Origin: Uloborus plumipes | Taxonomy: Eukaryota > Arthropoda > Arachnida > Araneae > Uloboridae | Assembly: GCA_038373865.1 (NCBI GenBank) | Contig: JAXGGA010000493.1 | Location: 62,001-126,000, forward strand | Length of the DNA stretch: 64,000 nt | Direction of reading: 5' to 3' | Shown here: positions 12,058-23,555 of the stretch, one piece after another | Position numbering within the stretch: position 1 is the stretch's first letter | Layout of the letters: each line of letters opens with the position of its first letter | Program-made: the position numbers and the translations under genes | Notes under the pieces: model-generated | What the model was told of the DNA's origin: nothing | The model's database searches: none | What the model saw: only the letters and a program-made list of their open reading frames with translations

Positions 12058-13400
12058 TTTAAAGCAGTCATTTGCTTCAAACGCATTGGCACCGTAATCA
12101 AAAACTAAAATATTTGGAGCATTTTTCTTAAAGGGAATATTTTCGCCTAAAATAATTTTGATTGTATTTGTAATTGTGGATAATTGTACAAAACCGCACC
12201 AGTATAGCTGGTTACTCTGCAAGTGGTTGGGGTTTTTTAGTTACCTCAAAGACGAATAAACTTACAGAACACTCGAATCAGTTAATGACATAACTTAGCT
12301 CAAACCAACTTAAGAGTACATATAATTATTCATTTCTCTGCTGGAAAAAAACTACAGATGTCATAAATCTTTTTCATGAAAATTATCAGAATATTTATAA
12401 AATTCAACTAAAATTGTAACTCTCAATTCGAAGCCTACAGTCAGTTGCACCATTACACTCACAACTAGTTCATTTTATGATTCCCTTTCGACATTCTTTG
12501 AAGAAGCCAAAAAATAATGATGTGTGAAGAAATTTAATCGTAGCTTTCAGTAATAGCACTTTGTAACATTATTTTTTACCAAAATTTTCCTTTTAAGCTC
12601 ATGAACTTCCATTCCAAAACATGGCTTCCTGAAAGTATCTCCATCTTAGTATCTCCTTCACGAAACGTAGTCTTGCCATACCGTAAATCCCAACTAAAGT
12701 ACTTTACTAAAGGGACAGAAGGAATTATTTCAGATCCAAAGGTTACATCGATTCAAGTATTATTTTCTTCACGTATTGTACTGTGCTAAAAACAATTTTC
12801 TTCATTGCAAATCCTCGTGACCAGGATTCTAATTATTTTAAAACTTAGAGATTCTGACCCCGCCGCCACGTTTCTCCCTCCACACAAATAACTTGCTGAA
12901 GACAGGAAGTTCCTGAAATGGAGGTAATATATATGTCCGGTTAGATAACTTCAGAGCGCTTCCAAGAAAAACGCAATAGTAATATACATTTACACAAAAG
13001 TTTCTGAGGTTAATTTGATCATTATTTTTTTACATGACTTCTGACACAGAACTGTCCCTGTTTTGGCAGAAGTGGGCTAGAGAACATAGAAATTCAGAGA
13101 ACATTTACCACTACTCATTTCCATTCATTCTCTAGGCTAAAAAAAGGTTTTAAGAACATTTGCAGTTCCTCTTTTTGTATAATTTTTAATGTGATCCATT
13201 AAAAATGTTTTTCAAAAAAAGAAGGAATCTCTTCTTTCGAAAAAGTAACTATTCTATTTTTGACCTCATTTATCTTTTTGGAAAAAAAAAGTCTAATTTT
13301 AAATTTATCATTTTTATAGCATAAACAATCATTTTAATTATGTACAATATTATTCCACTTACGTAGCAAAACAAATCAGAAAAAATATGATTGATAACCC
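12058..13400. other. AT-rich intergenic sequence, nothing recognised
   Basis: No credible coding region, RNA gene or element end seen. Confidence 0.45.
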
Positions 13401-13404
13401 TTCA

Positions 13405-14005
13405 AAAACTTCCATAAGTAAACGTTAGTAATCTCAAAACCAAAGTAACTGAAGTTAAAACTAAACTTGTATGCCTAATCATGCCTAAAGTTGTAGTTAT
13501 CCTTTTTTTTAATGTATTTCCTTTTTATTTTTTCTTCTTTTTTTGTGTTTAGCTAAAATCTATAAGCAGTTAAACTTTTCACATGAAAACCCGAGGCTTT
13601 TGTCGGATTGTGAATCCATAAGCTCGCATGTTTGCATTGAAAAAGGCGTTACTTCTAACGCAGAAACACGTATCTGCAGTACTCCTGTGCATTAGTGCTT
13701 TGCAACGTTCTTTTATATGCTTTTATTCCATAAGTCAGTTTTTCTTCTTTAAAGACATGCTACTTTTTTTAAATAAACTGCACAAGTAAATGTTTTTCAA
13801 AATTTTCTTCTTTTTTCTTTCGTGTTTTTGTGTAAAAAGTTTAACTGCTTTTAATTTTTGCCAAACATAAACGCGGAAGAAAAAATAAAAAGAAAAGATA
13901 TTAAAAATGAAATTGGACAGCCACTACTTTAGGTATGATTTCATACAAGTTTAGTTTTTACTTTAGTTATACTTTGGTTTTGAGTTTACTAACGTTGACT
14001 TATTT
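13405..14005. repeat. Long imperfect inverted repeat around a hammerhead-like motif
   Basis: The left arm (about 13405-13600) and right arm (about 13815-14005) are reverse complements with indels. Shared blocks include CTCAAAACCAAAGTA, AAACTAAACTTGTATG, TTTTTATTTTTTCTTC and AGCAGTTAAACTTTT. The loop of roughly 210 bp holds the hammerhead-like motif at 13632-13679. This may be a small Penelope-related foldback copy; no reverse transcriptase remnant was seen. Confidence 0.7.
13603..13679 (+). ncRNA. Hammerhead-like ribozyme motif, orphan copy
   Basis: Homologous in order and spacing to the motif at the 3' end of the Penelope-like elements (59009-59056). An upstream hairpin is GGATT-AATCC (13605-13616). 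Stem I is TTGCA (13632-13636) with TGCAG (13675-13679). The core is TTGAAAA. Stem II is GCGTTA-cttc-TAACGC (13646-13661). GAAA is at 13663-13666, and a minimal stem III ends in ATC (13672-13674). Stems I and II differ in sequence from the Penelope copies but keep pairing. The core departs from the CUGANGA consensus, so activity is uncertain. Confidence 0.55.
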
Positions 14006-14230
14006 ATGTTGTTTAGTCCATAGCATAAAGCTAAAACTCAACAAATTAGAATCAAAATTTTTCAATAACCTATTGAATCTGATTTTCTCACAATATGGGA
14101 GAGCCACAAAATAACGGGGGAAAAAGGCAAACTAATCTGCTTAAACGTGTTCCACATTTACAAGAAACCTCAAAGCACGAAACTTGAGTTCCATTTTGCA
14201 ATTGACCCAAGTCAAGTCGGCCTACTTATT

Positions 14231-14479
14231 CTGCCGTGCTAAGTGCAAATATGGTATCTGCAGTCGAGCTCAAACTGAGATAATACTCTTTAAAGTTTTG
14301 CGCCACCATGTATTTGATTCAGATGAAACTTTTTCAGATTTTTTTTTTTTTTAATTTCCCCTTCTCAAATGACCATATAATTTTGTATCTAGGTAAAATA
14401 CGTCACAAAGAGCCCCCTGGTGGCGATAACTCAATTTTGTTAAAAAGTGCAGATACGATTTTCGTGCTTAGCACGACAG
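14231..14479. repeat. MITE-like element with inverted ends
   Basis: The ends CTGCCGTGCTAAGTGC and, inverted, CTGTCGTGCTAAGCAC extend about 30 bp to GTATCTGCA in both. The target duplication is ambiguous. About 250 bp, non-coding. Confidence 0.65.
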
Positions 14480-14540
14480 TATAGCCTACACATATATCAT
14501 CTCCGCTTGGATTTCTCACATTCCAAAGATCAAAACCTTT

Positions 14541-14590
14541 TGCATTGATTAAAATGCTCCTTGTAACCTCGAAACGCGTTAATGTGATTT
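14541..14590 (+). ncRNA. Degenerate hammerhead-like motif
   Basis: TTGCATTGATTAAAATGCTC followed by CTTGTAACCTCGAAACGCG aligns along its length with the Penelope 3' motif (59009-59048), but stem II pairing is largely lost and stem I cannot close. An upstream GGAT-ATTCC pair matches the hairpin seen in the other copies. Most likely a decayed relative. Confidence 0.4.
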
Positions 14591-14599
14591 TGTATGCAA

Positions 14600-15893
14600 T
14601 TTGCCTCGCCCCTCTTCCCGCATTCGATTTCCATCAGAAAGGTAAGCGTTTTATTCCATTTCCATTATTAATTCGAGTAACATTTTTCTAGTCTCTGAAC
14701 ATACACACGTTTTCTCGATTTCTTAATCTTCAATATTTATGCCTCGGGGAAAACAAATCTCCTTCTAAGTATTTCCAGTTCATAAAAATGAAAGACTGTA
14801 ATCTCTGATATTCCATTTGTAATTATAACGACATTCCTTTTTTAAGAGAAAATTCCCTTTAGCATTTTTGCAATTGAATTTATCATCAGCTAAAACAATA
14901 GGGTTCCTGAAAAAACGATATAAAATGGCGAAAGAATACCTAATTACTACTCTTTGTGTTCATTTTCTTAATCGAAACTCTTTCTTTTCCAATTGTTTAA
15001 TGTTACCTTAATTGGGTAATTCAGCAAATGTTTCTATAAGTCCATTCAACCGAATTGGACTGCTTTATTTTCAAGATCTACTGAAATTTTCGTACTTTGT
15101 TCTTCAAGAGAAGCATTTCTTAGACAAATCCTTTTATCTCTCCCACTCACATGTGATTTAATTTCTGAGGAAACCTCATTAAAACAACTTAAATGTACTT
15201 TTATCCTCGCCATTGTTTCAAGGTATTTCGAAAGTATTCCAACTATTGAAGTAAGAAATAGAATTTCCACTCAACGAATTGTCTGGAGTGTCGATTCTAT
15301 TACAGCTCAAAATAAGTAAAAGAATTTTTTTTTTTTTTTTTTGCTCATACAGTAGATGCCTGAAACTTTTTTCTCATATTCCAATAAAAAATTACGTTTC
15401 AAGTAATACATTTAATTAAATACCTTATATTCTAACTCAACTGATAACATTTCTGGAAAAAACACAGCTACAAAATACTTGTAAAATTTTGAGTTTGCAT
15501 TAAATTTCAAAACCAATTTTGTGAATTGCAATTTCAAAAGTAATTTATACTATAAAAAATTTTCTGCTAATTAACAGTAAAATATCATCTGACGTTCTAA
15601 CATATCATGTTTCACCAATTTGTTATCTTAAATTCAATTTTAATGCTTTTCATAACGTTTAAAAATATTATTATACTAATAATTTTTACCATTGAAATAT
15701 CTACTTCTTTTTTCGAAATCAGTGAAAAATTAGATTCATGTGCAATAAATAGGGTGCACCGATTTTTTTTTTTTTTTAATTTTTCAAGGATACCCATCCC
15801 TCCTAAGATCAATAGCACCCCCCCCCCCTTCTAATGCTACGACCCGCCCCCTCTCACACCCACACAAATATTTTCACTGGCACAAAATGTGCC
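14600..15893. other. AT-rich intergenic sequence
   Basis: Homopolymer tracts (T-run near 15325, C-run near 15818) but no genes or element ends recognised. Confidence 0.45.
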
Positions 15894-15901
15894 ATGCCCA
15901 T

Positions 15902-18802
15902 TAGGGTGGAGCGGTTCTCCATGTTAAAAAATTTTTTTATTCAAATCTAAATGGGGCGGGGTGGGAAAGTTGTTCTATGTACTAAACATCCTGAATATAA
16001 AATATCTTTTTAAAATATTAATATTTAATACTGCCCCAACAGCGTTCAACATTTAAAAAAATCATAGAAATTGACATTTTTCAATATTTTTTTTTTCAAA
16101 AATTTTTTTCAATAGTCATTTTTGGGCTGGGTGGGAAAGCTGTTATATGAAATAAACATCCTGAATGTAAAATATCTTTTTGAAATTTTAATATTTAATA
16201 CTGCCCCAATAATGTTAAATATTTGACAAAATCCTAGAAAATGTAGTTATTTCCATTTTTTATTTTCCTTTCCAGTTAGCCGCTCCTCCTTGGCTCCAGT
16301 ACAAAAAGCCTCTACTCCCCCTCCCCCCTTGCCCACTGTCTGTGGCGCTGTTGTGAAATGTAGGGTAAAACCATTCTGGCTTACAGCGTGTCGCATTTGC
16401 TTCCATTGAGTCGTCTACTGTCTAACAGATTTCACTTTATTCCAAGTCAATTCGCTTTTGTAAGCTTCTATAATTATTTTAGAGGTTGAATTGTGTTTAA
16501 ATGATGTAATGTCATCCTTAAGAAGCAAATTTGTGTGCCCTGTTTTCGGACGTGAGTGTGATTTACCAATTAATTGTTTACCTACTTATGAAGACATGAT
16601 GTTGTGTTATGTGTGGCTGTGATAGAGCAGCAGCAAACCAAAACAATACAAGAACCTAGTTAGTGAAATATGTGAAGAAGTTGCTGAGAAGGTGATGAAA
16701 CTATGGGAATTAGCTTCAATTCCGGTTATACACCATCGTGAGATAGTGAAAAAAATTAAAGCATATCATGGTAAGTATAGAAACTTATTAAAACCGTATG
16801 CATCAAGAAAAAATGTTAAAAGTTTTTGTGATAAGATAAGACTATTCAGAAAGAATGCCAAGTCCCTTTTTGACATAGCAACATGCAAGTGTGACTCTTT
16901 TGACTCTTGCATCTGTGAAACACTGCGAAAAATACCAATTGCAGAAAGACATTTTTTGCTTGATCAACGCACTGACAGAAAGATGACCATTGGCAACATT
17001 GATGTTAAATCAACAAAAAAATATCTTAAATCGAAAGAGAAAATTTTAATTATTTCTGGAAAAAAAATACAATTTCTACTCATTCCATCAGCAGCAGCAC
17101 ATGCCCAAGCTCACCAGTAAAAACGAAAAAGGAACATTGTTCAAATGAAACCTATCAAGAAACTGGACCGAGTACATCACGTGCAACTAGTGGTTTAAAA
17201 GAGTATTCCGCTGTAGCTAAAACTTTAGATAGGTATAAAATTTCTGACAGAGCTGGAGCACCGATTGTCTCAGCTACACTCCAAGATATTGGTTTGGTTT
17301 CTCAAAGTGACTTATCAAAAGTTGTGGACAGAAGTAAAAGTAGACGATCCAGACAAAAAGAAAGAGCTCTGGTAACTAATACAACCTTGGTTGATATGAA
17401 ATCTAATCAAATAGGTTTATACTTTGATGGCAGGAAAGATATAACTCTTTTCAAGGAGGAATCAAGAAGAAAAGTTATATTAGAGGAGCATATAAGCTTG
17501 ATAAAGGAACCAGGGTCTGAATATATGGGTCATCTTTCCTTAAGCTCTGGAAAGGCAATAATTGTAAGTGAAGAAATACAGCACAAAAAATAATATTGAT
17601 AATAGTAAAATTGCTGTTATTGGCAGCGACGGAACGGCAGTTAATACTGGAGTACAAGGAGGTTTCCTTCGAATTTTGGAAACAAAATTTGAAAAGCCAT
17701 TACACTGGTTTGTATGTCAACTGCATGCAAATGAGCTTATTCTGCGCCACATTTTCGAATACCTTGACGGTAGTACAAGTGGACCTCAAAGTTTTTCAGG
17801 ACCTGTTGACAAATCCCTAAAAGGCTGTGAACACCTTCCGGTTGTGGCAGTTAAAAAGATTTGTTGTACACTCCCGAAATTGCGGTATTTACCGAACTCA
17901 TTAAAAGCGGTCATCGACTTAGTAATTCAACGAAACGGATATTTCGGACATCCCGAAAATATGCTTATTGCAATGTTAGCTGACAACAGGCAGGACGTAC
18001 AAGTTTTGGCATTGCGCAGAATTTTAAAGGCACGGAAGGTAAATAAACCTTCAAGGCATGTTATACGCAAATTTGAAATTCCCAAGTTCAACTTCGCAGC
18101 TACTGAATACATTGATATAATAAATTGGGCTAATGTGACAGTCACTGAGCCGCCGTTTACCAAGCAGTTTAATGATCAAGTTATTTCAGAGTGCATCATG
18201 CATCCACAAACTACAAATAATATCATATTATCCCATGTCAAGCTATTCCCTTGCCCCAATCAAGCCACTGAAAGGTGCGTGAAACTAGTAACTGAAGCGT
18301 CCGCTTCGGTTTGTGGACCTATCAGACGGGATGGATTTATTAAAACTTGTTTGGAGTCATGCAAATAAATGCCATTTTTTAACACCAAAGGACAATACAG
18401 ACCAGTATAAGTAGATATTTTAATCATTGTCGTCAATGTGATTGTAAGTTTAACTAATGTATCTAAAAAAATGCAATTTCTATGATTTTGTAAAATGTTT
18501 AACATTATTGTGGCATAATTAAATATTAATATTTTAAAAAGATATTTTGTATCCAGGATTTTTATTGCATAGAACAACTTTTCTTCACCGACCAAAAATG
18601 ATTATCGAAAAAAAAAATGTTTAAAAAAAATCTGAAAAATGGCAATTTCTATGATTTTTTAAAATTTTCAATATTGTTGGGGCAGTATTAAATATCAATA
18701 TTTTTAAAAGATATTTTACATTCAGGATGTTGATTTGACAGAACAACTTTCCCACCCCGCCCAAAATTAATTATCAAAAAAATTTTTTTTCGCTCCACCC
18801 TA
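15902..18802 (+). mobile_element. DNA transposon with divergent hAT-like transposase
   Basis: Termini TAGGGTGGAGCG and inverted CGCTCCACCCTA are flanked by an exact 8-bp duplication ATGCCCAT (15894-15901 and 18803-18810). Inside each end, a unit of about 170 bp is tandemly duplicated. Left copies start near 15950 and 16123 (GGGTGGGAAAG, CATCCTGAAT, TACTGCCCCAA); the right has two inverted copies (about 18460-18600 and 18635-18770). The 2.9-kb element carries a transposase frame in the plus strand. The 8-bp duplication and 5'-TAGGG ends fit hAT, but the protein is far from typical hAT members, so the superfamily is provisional. Confidence 0.85.
16692..18368 (+). pseudogene. Divergent hAT-like transposase, two frameshifts
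   Basis: Three plus-strand frames follow each other as one protein: 16692-about 17060, about 17063-17590 and 17570-18368. Frame changes fall at A-runs (about 17059-17066 and 17586-17591). No in-frame stops were seen inside the segments I read. Visible motifs are LYFDGRKDI (17419 region), VIGSDGTAVNTG (17620 region), WFVCQLHANEL (17708 region) and SGPVDKSLKGCEHLP. The order Asp, Asp, C-x2-H resembles the hAT RNase-H-like catalytic core. The N-terminal CKCDSFDSCIC may bind metal. The family is familiar as uncharacterised arthropod proteins, from memory. The GTG at 16692 may not be the true start; an intron or upstream ATG is possible. Confidence 0.7.
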
Positions 18803-18810
18803 ATGCCCAT

Positions 18811-19185
18811 GGTACAAATTTGTTTAAAACCAAATGCAAGGATCATCTTTGGGTGTACTCAGTACTGTCATAATACTCAGTACTCATCATAAAGTTTTAG
18901 AGTAAAAAATAAAAATGTGAGGGAAAACAATATTAAATATTTCATTCCTGATCTGAGAAATATGAAGTTTATTTGTTTAAATAAATGTGATTTGAAAAAG
19001 TTAATTCAAATTTCCTATTACTAACGGACCCGTGAGCAGCATTCGCGCTCAAAACTCGCATACACACACTCACATCTTTGCTGTAAAAACTACTTTTTAA
19101 AAAGCAGAGAGCATTTCCGTTGAATTAATTTTAACGTCCTAATTAACTTCATGCAAAATGCTTGATTCAGAAATGCGACAAAAGC
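18811..19185. other. AT-rich sequence, possible SINE body
   Basis: Lies on the 3' side of the tRNA-like head at 19186-19262 (minus strand) and may be the body of that SINE. Boundaries not determined. Confidence 0.35.
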
Positions 19186-19262
19186 AGACCAGACTGGGAC
19201 TCGAACTTTGGACCATTCAATAGCAGCCCTAAAGTTCTACCGACTGAGCTTTCCGAATTTTC
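19186..19262 (-). repeat. tRNA-derived SINE head or tRNA pseudogene
   Basis: On the minus strand AGCTCAGTCGGTAGAAC (19234-19250) is a good A box and GTTCGAGTCCC (19196-19206) a good B box, at tRNA spacing. The acceptor and T stems do not pair, so this is not a working tRNA. Most likely the promoter head of a SINE. Confidence 0.65.
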
Positions 19263-22200
19263 CAAGCAACATTGCAAATGGAAGTTAGATAGTTAACCTA
19301 ACGATCCCATCCAGATTTTTCACGAGCATTTTTTTTTCCAACAATCATAATGTGAAATACCGTCTGTTTGTGTATTGTGCGCCTGGGAGCCACGGACGCT
19401 TCCATCTGAAAAAGGGGAGATAGGATGCGCACTACCCGATGCCTTCAGCTTTTGTTCGCTTACTACTTCCTCGTTACTTTCCCCCCTATTTCGAGAAAGT
19501 ATGAAGACACTTTCGCGATTGCGCAGATATCTCGGAGGTAGCACGAAAAAATTTTAGACAGGAATTGCTTATTTTGTCCGAAAGTGAGGGGGAAAACCAA
19601 AATGATACCTTATTTATGATGTTTGATGCTTTATTAAGGAGGTAATGGTATTCTCAAAAAAAAAAAAAGGAGAAACAATGTATATAATTTTAATAGTTCT
19701 AGTTGAAATTTCTTTGACCATTTACAATTTCAAGAATATATGATAATAGCTTTAGGATTGTGTTTCACGTTTAAGTCAAAAAGTGCTTGCTTGATTAAGT
19801 GCTTTTACCAAGAAGGAATTTTCAGAAGTTCCTTCATTTTCCCTTAGAACATACATCTTCTTTGTAATTCCTTTGTCAGTAACCATGAAAAATGTTTTAA
19901 AGATATTTCTTGACAGAGCTATTTGAAGTCTTTAAATTCTTTGTTGGGGGTTCATTTTTTAATGTGTCTCAAGATCTCTTTTTGACAAATCGAATTTTCT
20001 TGCAATAACATTACAAATGTCACAGTCTATATTATTTTTTAACAAAAGTAATGAAACTTTCTCTCTATATTTTTCTTTTCCTTGCAGGCAAAGCAATTTA
20101 AAACGTTTTAATATCTATGAGAATTGGTTACTTTATCACGCTTTCTCTTAAAAAAGAACCAAATATTATTAAAAAAAAGTAAAAAATACTTGAGAGGTGT
20201 ACATTATAAATGAGCAAAATGTGAGAGCGTGTGTTGCAAAATTTCTCGTTACTCACCCCCCCCCCCAAAAAAAAAAAACTAACTAAATATGAGATAATGT
20301 TTTTCGAAACAATAAATCAAGGAAGAACCAACAATAGCCAATATTAGAAGAACAATAGCTGAAATCCGGGAAGAGTTCTATTTAAAAAATTGTGTATAAA
20401 CTTTAATATAAAAAGCACAAGTTAATAATGTTTAAAATAGAAATTTTTTAGCCGTCATTAACTACATCTCATTAACTAAAACTTGTTATTTTAAATACCT
20501 ACTAAAACAACTATTTTTTAACTGAATATCAAGGAAATAAAGAAATAAACCCTTCGATTCTCCATATTTAGAAGCCTGTTAACAGTATTACCCAGTCAAA
20601 TTAATGAATTGCAATATGCAATGAACCTGAAGTTGAACAAAGTAACGCTATGTAGCAAAGGAGAAAGGGGTCAAACAGTATGAAAAAACTAAAATTTATA
20701 TACAGTCACTTTGGGAAAACAGCATAGATTACGAAGCTAAAACTTATGAGAAATCATGAAAGCAAAGCAAGAATCATATCCGTCAAACAAATGGCAAATT
20801 AAAAATACGAAAAGGAGAATTTGTCAAAGAGCATTTTTCATCACAACACAAGTCGCTCAGCAGCAGAATAAAGCAACTCCAGAGGTACAATTTGTCATAA
20901 GGCCAGAAAACATGCAAGAACCCCACGCTTAAGAAGAGAAAAAGAAAAAATCATAAGGGTCGACAGGAGAGACGTCTAAAATGAATTTGTTTGCATGAGA
21001 AGTGATATAGATCTTTGTTCTTGCGTTAAATATAAAACGAGAGATTTCTTTAGCTAAGAAATTGCTTGGCAAGTTTTCCTACGCATCCGCATAAAATGAA
21101 ACATACCTGAAATGTGGAAATGCAATTAGGATGGACTGCAAAAAAATGTTCAACTTTCTAAAAGTATTACAAAATTGCGTAGACGGTAAACAAAATTGGA
21201 ATTTTCTTTTATCCCCGGTACAATAGAAATTCTTTAACGGAAAGAAAAAATATCGACAACGGACTAATTAGCTTCTAAATTAAAATTTTATTAAATCATA
21301 ATAAGAAAATGTCTTTGGCTGAGCGAAATTGTGTGCTTATAATTTTCCCTTTATCTTTTTGTTCGCTATAACAGGGAATTATTTTCCTTCAAATTAACTA
21401 ATTTTTCCATTATTGCATAGAATGTAACTAATGATTTGGTTTCAAAAAAAAAAGTACAAGAAAGAAAATTCCGAATAATAAGTTTTAACCACCTGCAAAA
21501 TAAATGCATAATTCTTTAAGACAGAGATCTTTATAATTAATTGAGAAATATAATACAAAGTTAAGGGGAGGACAGAAAAGAGAGAAATATTACGTTAAGT
21601 TTTGTGGCAGAATGTAAAATTTTTTCATACATAAATCTAATAAATGGCAATAATATGTAACCTAAATAACATATACTGGTCAAGTTTTGAGAAAAGTTAT
21701 TCAGTAGATTTTGTTAATAGATAAACAAAAGTACAAAGCATGAAAGCGTGAGTGCCAAGTCTTCAATGGGTGTATTTTGTTTGCGAAGCTTTCAAAATAA
21801 AATTGTACTACATTTAAACAATAGTCAATCATATTTTCAAATACTGGGGTCCTGATGTCTAAATGCCATGGGAAAATCGGTTCTTTTTTTTCCCCAAAAA
21901 TATTTTTATTTCATTCTTTTCGGCAGAATACTAGCACAACTCATAATTCAATATGACGCCGATTCGTTCAAGCAACTAAAACATTTCTTATGCGTTTCCC
22001 TTAGTACTGAAAACTTTAAACCCACTTATCTCAAAAAAGGATTTTTTGAGCTGTGCTGCTATTGAAGCCCATGAGGGAAGAGAACATTTATTATAACTAT
22101 TTATTCGCACATTTTCTGATCACCCCATGCATATATCAGATGTCCCTCTAAATATTTAACTCAGTGCATTCAAAAGACACGTTTCCAATTTTTGGGTTAG

Positions 22201-23460
22201 AAATTAAGTTTTCTGATTACTAACTTTCGAAATTTAGGGGATTTTTTGTTTTGATACTTTCTTCATGAAAACTATCAGTCATGACAGAAAAAAAACTTCC
22301 AATAAGTTTATGGAGTACTTCTGATACACTTTTTAAGTCAGTAATAACACACATTAAACCGAAAGAATTCATTTCCACATTTTCAACTTTCAGAGTTCAT
22401 CTGTAACTATTCTTGCGATGAATATTTAATCTCCACTCTTGATTTTTTTTTAAACATAGTCCGGAAAGTAAGCTTATCCGGCGGCTTTGCTAATGTGATT
22501 TTTATATCTTGTTCTTTTGAGACAAAATCTTGGCTACATTTTTTTCTCCTCCACTTCTGCTTAATCAGTATTCATGTATTCTCTTTCTAAGTATACTTCT
22601 TTCTTTTATTACCAATGTCTATTCATTTCATAAAAGTATTTTTTCAATGGGTTGGAAATAAAGTGTAGAGTTACTTTTTTCGAAAGTTGCAACAAAAAAG
22701 TGAAATGAATAGCTAAATTTTGGAATCATATATAAAGTTTACTTATTATGATTCCAACACTCCTGCTTCAGAAACTGTAATACAGAAAGCCAACACATAA
22801 GTTAAAACCGCTACAGTGTAAGCCGGTTGATTGAAATAGTGATTAATTGAATCTACTACTTTAATGGATTAAATCGCCAAAACCAACAATATCCAGCATA
22901 ACTAAATTAGCTACTTAATTAACTCAGCCGGTTTATTTTATCAAATCTGTTGGTTACAAATGTGATTCCTATAAGCGTCGGCCACTGTATACTGACGTAC
23001 GGTAACGCAATCGAGACCATCGAGATGAAAAACAAACAGACCTTCACACGGTATTTACAGACAACAGCATACTGTCCGTCCGTGAAAGCCGCGCCTAGTA
23101 CTTATGAACCATTCCACTTAAAAAAGGGGGTGATGGGTTGTGAGTTGGAACTTTCCGAAGTTTTCAATGTGAAACTTGCATTTGCTGTATTCTTTTGATG
23201 TATTCAACTAAACTAAGTATTTGAAATTAGCATCGTTTCACGTTGTTTGATACGGTTCAAAATGCTTTTCATTATTTTTCCCTTATTGTTATCTTACCTA
23301 ACATCCCTATTTTGGTAAGATCAGAAAAGAGCTGACGATTGCGTAAATAGGCGGAAGATTTTACCTAAGAAAATCAGACAGTATAATCAAATGTCACTAG
23401 GGTGGACACATTCAATGTTAAATTTTATTTTTTAAAGTGAAGAGAAATACATGGTGGATT
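19263..23460. other. Long AT-rich intergenic stretch
   Basis: No gene, RNA gene or transposon end was recognised in about 4.2 kb apart from homopolymers (A-run near 19657; C-run then A-run near 20256-20278). A GC-richer patch at 22970-23130 with an 82-codon frame has no recognisable domain. Regulatory elements of a neighbouring gene cannot be excluded. Confidence 0.4.
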
Positions 23461-23555
23461 GTAAATTATGGTTATCCAACGTTTTGCCGCACAAAATTCC
23501 AGCTTGCAGCAATATGAAACTTAATGCGATAAAACATTGGATAACCTTATTTTAC
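23461..23555. repeat. 30-bp inverted repeat with 35-bp loop
   Basis: Arms 23461-23490 and 23526-23555 match at 25 of 30 positions, sharing GGTTATCCAA. Could be the core of an old MITE or a hairpin. Confidence 0.6.

Noticed and set aside
19186..19262. Functional tRNA gene on the minus strand
   Set aside because: A and B boxes are good but the acceptor and T stems do not pair.
22950..23198. 82-codon plus-strand frame in a GC-richer patch
   Set aside because: No recognisable domain, splice context or homologous copy; could be chance.
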